A program made the translations under genes and the position numbers. Under the pieces are notes generated by a model. The model saw only the letters and a program-made list of their open reading frames with translations, had not been told where the DNA came from and did no database searches. A stretch of DNA of 64,000 nt. Source: Yoonia sp. I 8.24. Lineage in GTDB: Bacteria; Pseudomonadota; Alphaproteobacteria; Rhodobacterales; Rhodobacteraceae. The stretch is taken from NCBI RefSeq assembly GCF_022096995.1, contig NZ_JACXGQ010000006.1:1-64000 (forward strand). Direction: 5' to 3'. Of this stretch, positions 1 through 7,178 are shown piece after piece (the first letter of the stretch is position 1; each line of letters begins with the position of its first letter).

Positions 1-951
1 AACGTTTACGACTGTACTACGCCATCACCGCGCCCGGATTCAGCGACCGCGAGATTAACGATCTTGCCGATTTCCTCCGGCTTGAGGTGCTGTCGGCTGA
101 TGGTGTGGCCGATGCAGTCATTTCGGAAAACCCGAACGAACGCATCTATGTCGAACCGGATCTGGCCCCGTCGACGTCGTTGGGCATCCCTCCGGCACTG
201 ATGCAAGCCGCACTTGCCAACGCGGACGAAGTCGTCGAAGGCGGGTCGATCCAGACCGAAGAGGGACGCTCGCTTTTGCAGCGCCCCGACGGGTCTGACA
301 GCGTATAGGTCATTGCCGCGCTTGATGTCGGTGTCGGCGGGCAGGTCATCAATCTGGCGGACTTCGCAGAGGTGTATCGCGGTCGCGAAGACAACCCCAA
401 CCTGATCCTGCGCCATAACGGCGTTGAAGCGTTCAGCCTTGGTGTAGGTGAACCTCGCCAGGTCGGTGGCGATTGTGATTATCGTTCTGGCAATCTTTAT
501 GGGCTGGCGCGCCGCGGTTGTTGTTGGTGCAACGCTGTTATAGACCGTGGTTGGCACGCTGTTTTTCATGGCCCTAGGGTCAATCGAAATGGAACGTATT
601 TCGCTTGGCGCGTTGATTATCGCCATGGGGATGCTAGTGGACAACGCCATTGTTGTCGCAGAGGGCATGCAGATCAACATGCAGCGCGGCCAGACATCGC
701 GCGAAGCCTCAACAGAGGCTGCGAGCAAGACACAAATTCCCCTGCTCGGTGCGACTGTAGTTGGCATCATGGCCTTTGCAGGTATCGGCCTTAGCCCAGA
801 TGCAACAGACGAATTCCTGTTTTCGCTGTTTGCGGTGATTGGCATTTCGCGGCGGCTGTCCTGGGTCCTCGCGATCACGGTGACCCCCTTGCTTGGCCAC
901 TACTTTTTCCGCCAAGGCGAAGAGCCCATCTCTGAACGATGTCCTGGCTAA
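1..951 (+). pseudogene. Decayed RND-family efflux pump (inner-membrane permease) fragment
   Basis: The plus strand reads as the middle part of an RND drug/metal efflux permease, but in pieces. Frame 3 gives porter-domain sequence (ITAPGFSDREIND, then IYVEPDLAP) until a TAG at 306-308 and stays recognisable to about 450 (NLILRHNGVEAFSLGVG). There the match jumps to frame 1 with sequence apparently lost, giving transmembrane sequence (IVLAIFMGWRAAVVVG). A second TAG lies at 541-543, followed by the RND signature region LIIAMGMLVDNAIVVAEG at about 613-666. Similarity stops near 930, so the C-terminal half of a protein that normally has about 1,000 residues is missing. The left end is cut by the window. 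Two stops, one junction and one truncation make function very unlikely. Confidence 0.85.
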
Positions 952-1336
952 GTCCTTGGTCAGGAATCGGTCCTCGATGGTCAGCTTTTGACTGTCTGGA
1001 ACAGCCACGGAAACAAAGGTGCCATCGAAGCTTCCAACATCAAAACAAATCTCTGAATAACTCCAAGCATGTTGTGAGCTTGAAAAGTATTGGCAGAGTT
1101 CTTTCCGTGCTCGGTCTTTAACATCAGTTCCCCATAGCGTCAGGCAACCAGATACTATTGTTTCCCAAGCTGGCGGTTTTCCGGGGGCTTGCCATCGTCC
1201 TTGGACAAGAATGTCATGGGACCAATATCGTTTGGCGCCCAATCAAACGTCTTTGAGAGAAAATCACTCGTCTTGTTGCGATCTGATCCAATGTTATCGA
1301 ACCATACGAAAGGTGCTGTCATGCCAAAAATCCCAT
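952..1336. other. Decayed or non-coding stretch after the RND remnant
   Basis: No gene could be recognised here. An open frame on the minus strand starts at 1242 and runs into the RND remnant as far as 709, but only its first 100 codons lie outside the remnant and they match no family I know. A second minus-strand frame around 1160-1300 has protein-like composition and then hits stops. The stretch may be remains of a gene once divergent from the HxlR regulator. Confidence 0.35.
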
Positions 1337-1339
1337 ATT

Positions 1340-1390
1340 ACTTGCTTTTTGCAAGTGATTCGATAAATGACCGACTTGTGAATTGCAAGT
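1340..1390. promoter_or_regulatory. Two matched inverted repeats, likely HxlR operators
   Basis: Two 17-bp inverted repeats share one pattern: ACTTGCTTTTTGCAAGT at 1340-1356 and ACTTGTGAATTGCAAGT at 1374-1390. Both have ACTTG and CAAGT arms, and they lie 34 bp apart centre to centre, about three helical turns. They sit 27-77 bp before the start of the HxlR-type gene. HxlR-family repressors commonly bind ACTT/AAGT palindromes near their own promoters, so autorepression is the natural reading. Confidence 0.7.
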
Positions 1391-1416
1391 AAAATGTTTT
1401 CCTCTATATTTTCGAC

Positions 1417-1896
1417 ATGGCTAAGAATATAAAAAAACCTTTGATAGGCTGCCCCGTGCGATACGCAGCGGGCGTATTTGGTGACAAATGGAGCTTTATT
1501 TTGCTGCGCGACATGTTGCTTCACGGCAAGCGATATTACGGCGAATTCCTTGCATCCGAGGAGGGCATCGCAACGAACGTCCTTGCCGCACGCCTGCTGA
1601 AACTTGAGGAAGCAGGCATGATCCATCGCGAGATTGACCAGCACAAGAAAAGCAAGGTTTGTTACACCCCCACGGCAAAAGCACGGGGGTTGCTCCCTGC
1701 CTTTTTGGCGATGATGGTTTGGTCAACAGAATATGATGAAGATACTGAAGCGCCGCAGTCCTTTGCGCCTGCATTTCGCGAGCATCCAAAGGAAACGATT
1801 GCGTGGTATGAGGCTGAGATCGACCGTGTTAACGCGCAGATTTCCGCGGCATCTCATGGGGCCATTCAATCTGACAGCACCCCACCGGATAAATAA
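1417..1896 (+). CDS. HxlR-family winged-helix transcriptional regulator
   Basis: The 159-residue protein carries the HxlR hallmarks near its N terminus: CPV at about residues 12-14, then GDKWSFILLRDML and a winged-helix DNA-binding region up to about residue 85. HxlR regulators often sense redox or electrophile stress through the conserved N-terminal cysteine, present here in GCPV. The C-terminal 70 residues are variable. ATG 1417 is the first start, but no strong ribosome-binding site is visible. Its 3' end overlaps the convergent TetR gene by 31 bases. Upstream lies only decayed sequence, so its regulated target is not evident beyond itself. Confidence 0.88.
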   Translation: MAKNIKKPLIGCPVRYAAGVFGDKWSFILLRDMLLHGKRYYGEFLASEEGIATNVLAARLLKLEEAGMIHREIDQHKKSKVCYTPTAKARGLLPAFLAMMVWSTEYDEDTEAPQSFAPAFREHPKETIAWYEAEIDRVNAQISAASHGAIQSDSTPPDK

Positions 1897-2354
1897 TCCA
1901 GCATCAGTTCTCCCATCACGGCTGACAGGGTTTGGCTGGCTCGTTCGGGGCCAACGATACGTTCCATGATATTCAGGTAGGTCGAAAGCGAAATTTGCAT
2001 GGCTTCGTCTGATGCAATTTCCTCCGGCGTTTTGCCGCGCAAATAGTCAAACACCAACGTCAACTCCGAGCCAAAATTGGCACGCAGGACATCCATCAAC
2101 GCAGCCAGTTGCGCCTCTTGCGATCCCATGGTGTCAATCGGTGCGCCTGCGGTGCGGCTCATCACTACTTTTGTAGATGCGAGGAACAGCGCCTCTTTGG
2201 TGGGAAAATAGTGGTACAAAGCGCTCTTTGACATGCCAAGGTGGTCGGCGATGCCGCGCATGCCGACACCAGCGTAGCCATGTTTAGAAAAGAACCCTGC
2301 CGCTCGTTCGGCCAACTCGCATCTATATTTATCTCGGTCTATGATTTTGGGCAT
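1866..2354 (-). CDS. TetR/AcrR-family transcriptional repressor
   Basis: The 162-residue protein has a canonical N-terminal TetR helix-turn-helix at about residues 10-55 (ADHLGMSKSALYHYFPTKEALF). The C-terminal ligand domain is short for the family, whose members usually have 190-210 residues. It is transcribed away from the DUF1295 gene at 2506, and the 150-bp space between them holds palindromes that fit a TetR operator. It therefore probably represses itself and the 2506-4784 genes. The inducer cannot be read from the sequence. The last residues overlap the end of the convergent HxlR gene. Confidence 0.88.
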   Translation of the reverse strand: MPKIIDRDKYRCELAERAAGFFSKHGYAGVGMRGIADHLGMSKSALYHYFPTKEALFLASTKVVMSRTAGAPIDTMGSQEAQLAALMDVLRANFGSELTLVFDYLRGKTPEEIASDEAMQISLSTYLNIMERIVGPERASQTLSAVMGELMLDYLSGGVLSD

Positions 2355-2362
2355 AGCATCTC

Positions 2363-2438
2363 TCGTCCAGTTGGTCGAAAATAATTGACACGCAATGGGG
2401 GCGTCGTCTAGTCAGTAGACAATAGTCCAATCGGTCTA
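2363..2438. promoter_or_regulatory. Candidate TetR operators in the divergent promoter region
   Basis: Two 16-bp elements resemble each other: TCGTCCAGTTGGTCGA at 2363-2378 and TAGTCCAATCGGTCTA at 2423-2438. Each is an imperfect palindrome and they agree at 12 of 16 positions. Between them lies a perfect GTCTA-N5-TAGAC inverted repeat at 2406-2420, and a TTGACA hexamer is at 2385-2390. This arrangement suits a divergent promoter under TetR control. Which repeat is the true operator is inference. Confidence 0.55.
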
Positions 2439-2505
2439 AATTAAATAATTTTAAAATTTCGGCAACAGATCTGCCCTATTCCCCTCAAGCCGACAGGAGC
2501 CTCCA

Positions 2506-3183
2506 ATGGCCGCACCCGGTGGCGTCAATCGTAATTATGGTCGATCAATTCCGCAAAAGCTGACGTTCGCTTTGATCCATGCCTGCATCGTCGCCCTGTG
2601 CATCTGGTTGGCTTTTGGGCCTGTTGATTGGCCAAACCCAATGCGCGCGCGTCTTGTTGCGATTTGCGCTGCACTCTACTGGATACGCCATTGCGTGACG
2701 TTGTTTATTTTTCTCAAACGCAAAGTCGCCTACAGCGAAGTGCTCGGCCTTTCCGGTTTTATTGCGACCTTTGAGCTCGGCTTCGTTCTGTTGGGGGCAG
2801 GTATTTTAACCCATCATCCAGCGCCGCTCGGTGGTCCGGACATTCTCGCTGTAGCGTTGGTTTTAATCGGATCATATCTCAATTCATTGTCGGAGCATCA
2901 ACGTTGGCAATGGAAGAAACTCGCATCATCTAGGGGCCACTGTTATACTAAAGGTCTGTTTAAATATGCCACGCATATCAATTACTTCGGCGACAGCGTT
3001 CTCTTCATCGGCTGGGCGCTGTTGACCGCTTCCTTTTTAGCGTGGGCGATCCCAACTTTCGTGACATTGGGCTTTGTGTTTTTTCATATTCCAGCTTTGG
3101 ATAAGTATTTGTCACAACGCTACGGGACAGAATTTGACGACTATGCCGCCAAGACAGCCAAGCTCATTCCGTTTATCTATTAA
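2506..3183 (+). CDS. DUF1295 / steroid-dehydrogenase-like integral membrane protein
   Basis: The 225-residue protein has five to six hydrophobic segments. Its C-terminal third matches the DUF1295 / isoprenylcysteine-methyltransferase-like fold: a polar SEHQRWQWKK stretch, GLFKYATHINYFGD at about residues 149-163, and the closing region YGTEFDDYAAKTAKLIPFIY. Members of this fold use NADPH or S-adenosylmethionine on lipid substrates, but the reaction here is unknown. An AGGAG ribosome-binding site precedes ATG 2506. It is the first gene of a probable operon (2506-4784) reading away from the TetR repressor. Confidence 0.8.
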   Translation: MAAPGGVNRNYGRSIPQKLTFALIHACIVALCIWLAFGPVDWPNPMRARLVAICAALYWIRHCVTLFIFLKRKVAYSEVLGLSGFIATFELGFVLLGAGILTHHPAPLGGPDILAVALVLIGSYLNSLSEHQRWQWKKLASSRGHCYTKGLFKYATHINYFGDSVLFIGWALLTASFLAWAIPTFVTLGFVFFHIPALDKYLSQRYGTEFDDYAAKTAKLIPFIY

Positions 3184-3213
3184 GATATCCATTCTAAAAC
3201 GAGGGCCGATCAC

Positions 3214-3828
3214 ATGTTAGAAACGACGCGCATGGAAACGCTAGATCGCATTGTGCTTTGCCTCATCATGTTGCTTTTGCTCTATTCTGCAACAATTTTC
3301 GCCAGCGCATACGTCTCCGGTGCAAAAATGGGGGCATGGGTGTGGGAGCGTCATCAAAACCAATTTTCATGGTATTCCCGCCCGCTCTTTATCATTCCGG
3401 CGGCCTATTATGCCTACCGCCATAAGATTTGGCATATCGTTGGGTTCATGGCGTTACTTGCAACCAGCCTCTTTTGGTTCAACGCGCCAGCGGTGGTCTC
3501 CTCTGGGGTCAGTGACTATCTGGAGTGGGAAAAGAAGCTGTTTTTGCTGAACGAAAACATGTGGCCGCTTTTTGCCCTCATCGTTTCTGTCGTTCTATTC
3601 CTAACACTGCTGTTCTATGCTTTTTGGCAACGAAACCTTTGGATAGGTTTAGCTATCATCAATCTTGGCACAGCCCTGAAAATTGTCGTTAGTGTTAGCT
3701 TTGGACAAGACGCGGGAATGGCAGCAATTGTACCATCACTTAGCAGTTTATTTGTGATCAATCTGTTTGCATGGCTCTTGTGGCGTCTCAAAGGACGAAA
3801 TTCTCGAGGTATTGATAGCACCAAATGA
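3214..3828 (+). CDS. Integral membrane protein of unknown function
   Basis: The 204-residue protein has about five predicted membrane helices: near residues 13-33, 56-86, 110-130, 135-155 and 168-190. I recognise no named domain. The start ATG 3214 follows an AACGAGGGC ribosome-binding site by 13 bases; a second ATG at 3232 is possible. The gene ends in a 4-base overlap with the next one (ATGA at 3825), so the two are probably translated together. A diverged, broken copy of its last 40 codons lies at 5761-5883, showing that the family is present at least twice. Confidence 0.7.
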   Translation: MLETTRMETLDRIVLCLIMLLLLYSATIFASAYVSGAKMGAWVWERHQNQFSWYSRPLFIIPAAYYAYRHKIWHIVGFMALLATSLFWFNAPAVVSSGVSDYLEWEKKLFLLNENMWPLFALIVSVVLFLTLLFYAFWQRNLWIGLAIINLGTALKIVVSVSFGQDAGMAAIVPSLSSLFVINLFAWLLWRLKGRNSRGIDSTK

Positions 3829-4784
3829 TGGATGATTTTGCCCCTCCCCGCAGCATGACTTTCCCTAAAATAGCTATCTGGGACCTGCTCGCAGCGCATC
3901 GTATTCCTTATTGGTGGACGCGTGGACAATGGATGTCTTCTTTTCCACCGACGCATACTGGGAAGGGATCACTGAGTTGTCTTACGGCGCCACATCCAAC
4001 AATTTTGGAGGGCCTTGCGCCATTTGGGTTTAATTACACTCCACAACTTTCCAAGCCCGATAGCTACACAAATGTGTTGCATTCTAGTTATGCCGAACAT
4101 GCTGACCCCAACAAGAACTTGGATGCGCTGCGCTATCGGCTTGAGGCAAACCTCGGGGTCGGCACATCAGCATCAACATCGCAATTTAGCAGTATAACAT
4201 GGATAAATGGCCCGGCCCGGATTGAAATTCGCATCACTCCCCCTGCACGCTATCTGGAACTTTTAGAGAATGGGCTGGGTGAGGACCCAGCGCAATCAAC
4301 TGCCACATGCAGGATGTCAGTCGAGCACGGCTGGCTGCCCGATGTGCCCCCGTCTCAAATCGATCTGCTAAAACAATACGAGCCCTTTATAACCATCAAC
4401 GACATGCCGGGCTTGGGTGGTTTATCGGCAACCGGAACTTATTATTGGCCCAAGGCTTTACGGTTTCCTTCTTCACTCGGCATCGGGACGGCAGGCCCCG
4501 CACATATTGCGATTGCAATGACTAGAAAACGAGTTCAGCTCATCCCGATTGACCACATTCAGAAATTTTCATTGGATAAGGAGCATTTAAGACGGTCAGG
4601 TGCGACGGTTGTGTCATTCTTTGCCCATCTGTTTCCGACTGGGATGTCGAGCGCCCTCCCAAAATCGATCGCGCTGACGAGACTGCAGAACTTCAATATA
4701 GAGGCGCTACAGGAAAATGCTCTGAAACTTGCAGCAAAGGTGGGACGCGAATGCCACGTGATCCAGCGATCTTCGCCTGAGTGA
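3825..4784 (+). CDS. Hypothetical protein, third gene of the TetR-controlled operon
   Basis: The frame encodes 319 residues and overlaps the upstream membrane-protein gene by 4 bases (ATGA). I do not recognise a family. There is no signal peptide or membrane helix; the protein looks soluble and mixed alpha/beta, with several Pro/Trp-rich turns (TRGQWMSSFPPTH near residue 33). The middle region INDMPGLGGLSATGTYYWPK (about 190-209) is the most distinctive stretch. Composition is AT-richer than in housekeeping genes of this window, which suggests acquired DNA. An in-frame ATG 3 bases downstream is equally possible as start. Confidence 0.6.
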   Translation: MMDDFAPPRSMTFPKIAIWDLLAAHRIPYWWTRGQWMSSFPPTHTGKGSLSCLTAPHPTILEGLAPFGFNYTPQLSKPDSYTNVLHSSYAEHADPNKNLDALRYRLEANLGVGTSASTSQFSSITWINGPARIEIRITPPARYLELLENGLGEDPAQSTATCRMSVEHGWLPDVPPSQIDLLKQYEPFITINDMPGLGGLSATGTYYWPKALRFPSSLGIGTAGPAHIAIAMTRKRVQLIPIDHIQKFSLDKEHLRRSGATVVSFFAHLFPTGMSSALPKSIALTRLQNFNIEALQENALKLAAKVGRECHVIQRSSPE

Positions 4785-4815
4785 TTGAGGTTTAGAGGCT
4801 TGCCTACGAAGAGGG

Positions 4816-5157
4816 CTATGTCGCCTTGCAAGAGCAACGATTATTATCCGCTGGCTTTCCTCCCTGAGAGCAGCCTCCCATGCAGCAATCCTCCATCAAG
4901 AATGAGACCAAACCACCAACCCGATCGAAGTCGACCCGGTAATTCAGGCTTCGTGATTGCCTTTGCCTCACCACAAATCCGGCTTCAGCGAGTGCCGCCA
5001 AATGAAACGAGGCCCGAGATGGGCTGGCGCCAATCTTTGAAGCAATATCGCCTGCATTCATTCCGGCCGGCCCCGCTTCGACCAACGCGCGAATGACTTT
5101 AAGCCTGTCCTTGTTCGATAATGCCCCAAATAAAATTGCAGCTTCTACCTCATCCAT
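4816..5157 (-). CDS. ArsR-family repressor with Cys-rich C-terminal tail
   Basis: The 113-residue winged-helix protein has an ArsR/SmtB core at about residues 5-85 (LSNKDRLKVIRAL; ASPSRASFHLAALAEAGFV). The tail carries six cysteines in DCCMGGC and CSCKAT (about 90-112), which suggests metalloid or metal sensing, though the usual alpha-3 CVC motif is absent. It is divergent from the DUF6428 gene, whose product also ends in cysteine pairs. Two palindromes sharing the same half-sites lie between them, so it probably represses both genes and is released by a thiophilic metalloid such as arsenite. Confidence 0.88.
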   Translation of the reverse strand: MDEVEAAILFGALSNKDRLKVIRALVEAGPAGMNAGDIASKIGASPSRASFHLAALAEAGFVVRQRQSRSLNYRVDFDRVGGLVSFLMEDCCMGGCSQGGKPADNNRCSCKAT

Positions 5158-5216
5158 ATTTCAACACCTCTTGAAATGCCAGCCTCTTCAATTATATTAA
5201 TTCAAGAATTATTGAA
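5158..5216. promoter_or_regulatory. Paired ArsR operator palindromes
   Basis: ATTTCAA-N6-TTGAAAT at 5158-5177 is a perfect inverted repeat with 7-base arms, directly against the arsR start codon. TTCAA-N6-TTGAA at 5201-5216 repeats the half-site and spacing just before the DUF6428 gene. The region between is AT-rich (TTATATTAATT). Two equal sites bracketing a divergent promoter fit one repressor acting in both directions. Confidence 0.75.
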
Positions 5217-5231
5217 ATGAAAGGCATGAAA

Positions 5232-5762
5232 ATGACAACCTTTAACAGCTTACTTAGCAACTTGCAGACCTATGACGCTTCACTTCCCTTGGTATTTACG
5301 ACTGATGGTGGTGACATTGGATCTGGGTATCACGTAACCGAACTGCGCCATTCTTTGACTACTGGGATTGATTGCGGAGGCAATGTTGACAGCTGGCATG
5401 AAGCTCGTTTGCAGCTGCTCGATGGTCAGGGAGCGACCCATATGAGCGTACAGAAATTCAATCACATCCTAAAGGAAAGCATATCTGTCTTGCCTGAATT
5501 GGCTCAGGCGCCTGTGTTGGCGGAATATGGCCAAAACAACGAGGCCCTGACTCTTATGTCGATTGGTGCGCCGAAAGAACAGGGCGGCTCTGTTGTCGTA
5601 CGTCTGGGTGGCCTAAGAGCGGTTTGTAAACCTGCTCAACGCACTGTTCCATCTGAAGAAAACGCCAGCGCATGTTGTGGTGGTGCGGCACCATCACAAC
5701 CGGAAACATCGTGCTGCTCAACTGCAAGGCCTAGTAACAGCCCTGCCAGCTGCTGCGCTTAA
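5232..5762 (+). CDS. DUF6428 family protein with Cys-pair tail (arsenic-type locus)
   Basis: The core matches DUF6428 proteins, small proteins of unknown activity often found next to arsR: LPLVF near residue 18, GYHVTEL near 33 and IDCGGNVDSWHE near 50. The last 35 residues, which contain the pairs SACCG, SCCS and SCCA, form a Cys-rich tail that could bind a soft metal or metalloid. I chose ATG 5232 because AAGG lies 7 bases before it; ATG 5217 and 5226 are in frame and would add 5 or 2 residues. It is divergent from the Cys-tailed ArsR. No arsenate reductase or arsenite pump gene is nearby. Confidence 0.78.
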   Translation: MTTFNSLLSNLQTYDASLPLVFTTDGGDIGSGYHVTELRHSLTTGIDCGGNVDSWHEARLQLLDGQGATHMSVQKFNHILKESISVLPELAQAPVLAEYGQNNEALTLMSIGAPKEQGGSVVVRLGGLRAVCKPAQRTVPSEENASACCGGAAPSQPETSCCSTARPSNSPASCCA

Positions 5763-5883
5763 GGAAACGGGCGCGGGCACGGCGGCGATTGTGCCCGCAA
5801 TCACCAGTATGTTCGTGATGAACGTATTCGCATGAGTGGCTTGGTGGCTCAGCACTACCGCCAAAGCTGAGCAAGCAGAATAG
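5761..5883 (+). pseudogene. C-terminal remnant of a paralogue of the 3214 membrane protein
   Basis: Frame 1 reads GAGTAAIVPAITSMFVMNVFA, then TGA, then VAWWLST up to a TAG at 5881. The intact gene ending at 3828 has DAGMAAIVPSLSSLFVINLFAWLL at the same place. The TGA stands exactly where that protein has Trp (TGG). Only the last 40 or so codons remain, directly behind the DUF6428 stop, so this is a decayed relic. The differences are spread over codon positions, so it is an old paralogue rather than a recent copy. Confidence 0.7.
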
Positions 5884-5884
5884 G

Positions 5885-6295
5885 TTAGATAAGCTGCAAT
5901 CCAAGATAGATGACGGGACCAACAATCGCTGCGTAAGTTGTCACCATCCCAATGCCGCGCAAGGCAGGCGGGTACGGGTTGGTGAGCATCGCGAAAGTGT
6001 GTAGCCAACGGCCCGCTACAAAGGCCAAGCCCACGGGCATCAACCACGCTGCTTGTGCACCATTCGCTTCCGCCAAGCCAATCATGACGAGGCCGAATGC
6101 GGCATATTCCATAAGGTTGCCATGCGCGCGGATTGTAGCCGTCAGTTTGACATCCGGATGTGGACCAAAGGCTGCAGCGGTCAATTTGCCTGCCTCTTTG
6201 CCAACGCGCGCGCGTTGAAGAGAAACGTAGACAGTGAGCGGGAAGACCAATACGCCCAAGAGAACCGCGATGGTGGCTGTGATAGGTAAAATCAT
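5885..6295 (-). CDS. MAPEG-family membrane protein
   Basis: The 136-residue protein has four membrane helices and the MAPEG pattern, with RAHGNLMEYAAFGLVM at about residues 51-66 and GRWLHTFAML near 90. MAPEG proteins include microsomal glutathione transferases and similar membrane enzymes handling lipid or electrophile substrates; this one's activity is unknown. ATG 6295 shares a 4-base ATGA overlap with the stop of the upstream SRPBCC gene, so I prefer it over an in-frame ATG at 6346. It is the last gene of the arsR-SRPBCC-MAPEG operon. Confidence 0.85.
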   Translation of the reverse strand: MILPITATIAVLLGVLVFPLTVYVSLQRARVGKEAGKLTAAAFGPHPDVKLTATIRAHGNLMEYAAFGLVMIGLAEANGAQAAWLMPVGLAFVAGRWLHTFAMLTNPYPPALRGIGMVTTYAAIVGPVIYLGLQLI

Positions 6296-6732
6296 AGTGT
6301 ATCTTCCTTTAGGGTTTTGTTGAGACGGGCAAAGCAGCCAAGCCAACCTGAACGGTGGCGATCAGCCATGCCAGCAGCGTCAAGACGACTGTGTGTCAGC
6401 GTCATTTCAGTCTTGGAGCCAAGGGTGTTCAATGAGATTGAGACATGGCTTTCTACATTGGCATGTGGCGCAGGCGCCTCCCAAACCCAAGTAAAGCTCA
6501 GGTGATCATGGGCTTGAATAACCAAGAACTGACCATTGAGATGAAGGACATCATCGCCAACTTTAAACGCGATGCGAAACCCCCCTTCTGGTACAAAATC
6601 AAGTTTTTCGACAGTCGTTGGCATGTCATCTGTAGGGGCGATCCACTGAACTAGCGCATCTGCTCTCATGAAGGCTGCGAAGATTTTTTCCTTCGCGTGA
6701 GGGAAGGTTTCGGACAAAGTGAAGGCAGTCAC
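6292..6732 (-). CDS. SRPBCC / AHSA1-like START-domain protein
   Basis: The 146-residue protein is a single SRPBCC (Bet v1-like) domain of the AHSA1 type: FPHAKEKIFAAFM at the start, VQWIAPTD near residue 28, a central GGFRIAF strand and a C-terminal helix GWLGCFARLNKTL. Such proteins bind hydrophobic ligands in a deep pocket. Pairing with an ArsR regulator of the SdpR-like type is a recurrent arrangement in bacteria. It is joined by ATGA overlaps to arsR upstream and MAPEG downstream, so the three are probably translationally coupled. Confidence 0.87.
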   Translation of the reverse strand: MTAFTLSETFPHAKEKIFAAFMRADALVQWIAPTDDMPTTVEKLDFVPEGGFRIAFKVGDDVLHLNGQFLVIQAHDHLSFTWVWEAPAPHANVESHVSISLNTLGSKTEMTLTHSRLDAAGMADRHRSGWLGCFARLNKTLKEDTL

Positions 6733-7064
6733 AATTCATCCTCGTCAAGAAAGCGCCCAAGGCGTTGCAGGCTACCGGTCCAAAATGCACGGTGATCTGT
6801 GAGCCATGCGTCGGCTAAGCTAAGCGCTTCTGCATTTGCGCAAAACAGATGCGAACGCCCTTTGACCTGCCGCGTCACCAAGCCCGCCCGTTCTAGCTGC
6901 AGCAAGTGACGTGATAGTGTTGGTTGAGCGGCGTCAAACCGCGCGGCGAGAGTGCCCGCACTGGTGCCTGGCTCACTCATCAGCTGCGCCAGCATCTTTC
7001 TGCGCGTTGGATGTGCAAGTGCCTGAAATACCCGGTCGAGGGGATTGTGTGATTCTATAGTCAT
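6729..7064 (-). CDS. ArsR/SmtB-family regulator of the SRPBCC-MAPEG operon
   Basis: The 111-residue winged-helix protein has the ArsR core LAHPTRRKMLAQLM near residues 16-29 and the recognition helix AAQPTLSRHLLQLERAGLV near 46-64. No metal-binding cysteine motif is seen, which resembles the non-metal SdpR/YczG-like group. It is the first gene of a tight operon. The start codon lies inside a long palindrome (7056-7092), so the protein very probably binds over its own start site. There is no room for a normal ribosome-binding site outside the palindrome. Confidence 0.88.
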   Translation of the reverse strand: MTIESHNPLDRVFQALAHPTRRKMLAQLMSEPGTSAGTLAARFDAAQPTLSRHLLQLERAGLVTRQVKGRSHLFCANAEALSLADAWLTDHRAFWTGSLQRLGRFLDEDEL

Positions 7065-7092
7065 GTGGCTATATTATAGCCACATGACTATA
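7056..7092. promoter_or_regulatory. Perfect 17-bp-arm palindrome over the arsR start codon
   Basis: TATAGTCATGTGGCTAT (7056-7072), a 3-base spacer ATT, and the exact reverse complement (7076-7092). The arsR start codon (minus strand 7064-7062) is inside the left arm. There is no U-tract, so it is not a terminator. It is the obvious operator for the ArsR dimer and would also fold as a very stable hairpin in any RNA that crosses it. Confidence 0.8.
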
Positions 7093-7178
7093 CGTCAATC
7101 AATATTTTGAATGTACTGCCCTCAGGTGGCGGCCGACTTGACCCAAGGGCAGCACAACACACATCACTGACTGGCAAT

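Noticed and set aside
709-1242. Minus-strand frame of 177 residues
   Set aside because: Half of it is antisense to the recognisable RND remnant, and the rest matches no family I know; not called as a gene.
1294-1644. Minus-strand frame over the HxlR operators and gene
   Set aside because: It is antisense to the HxlR coding region and would have its end in the operators.
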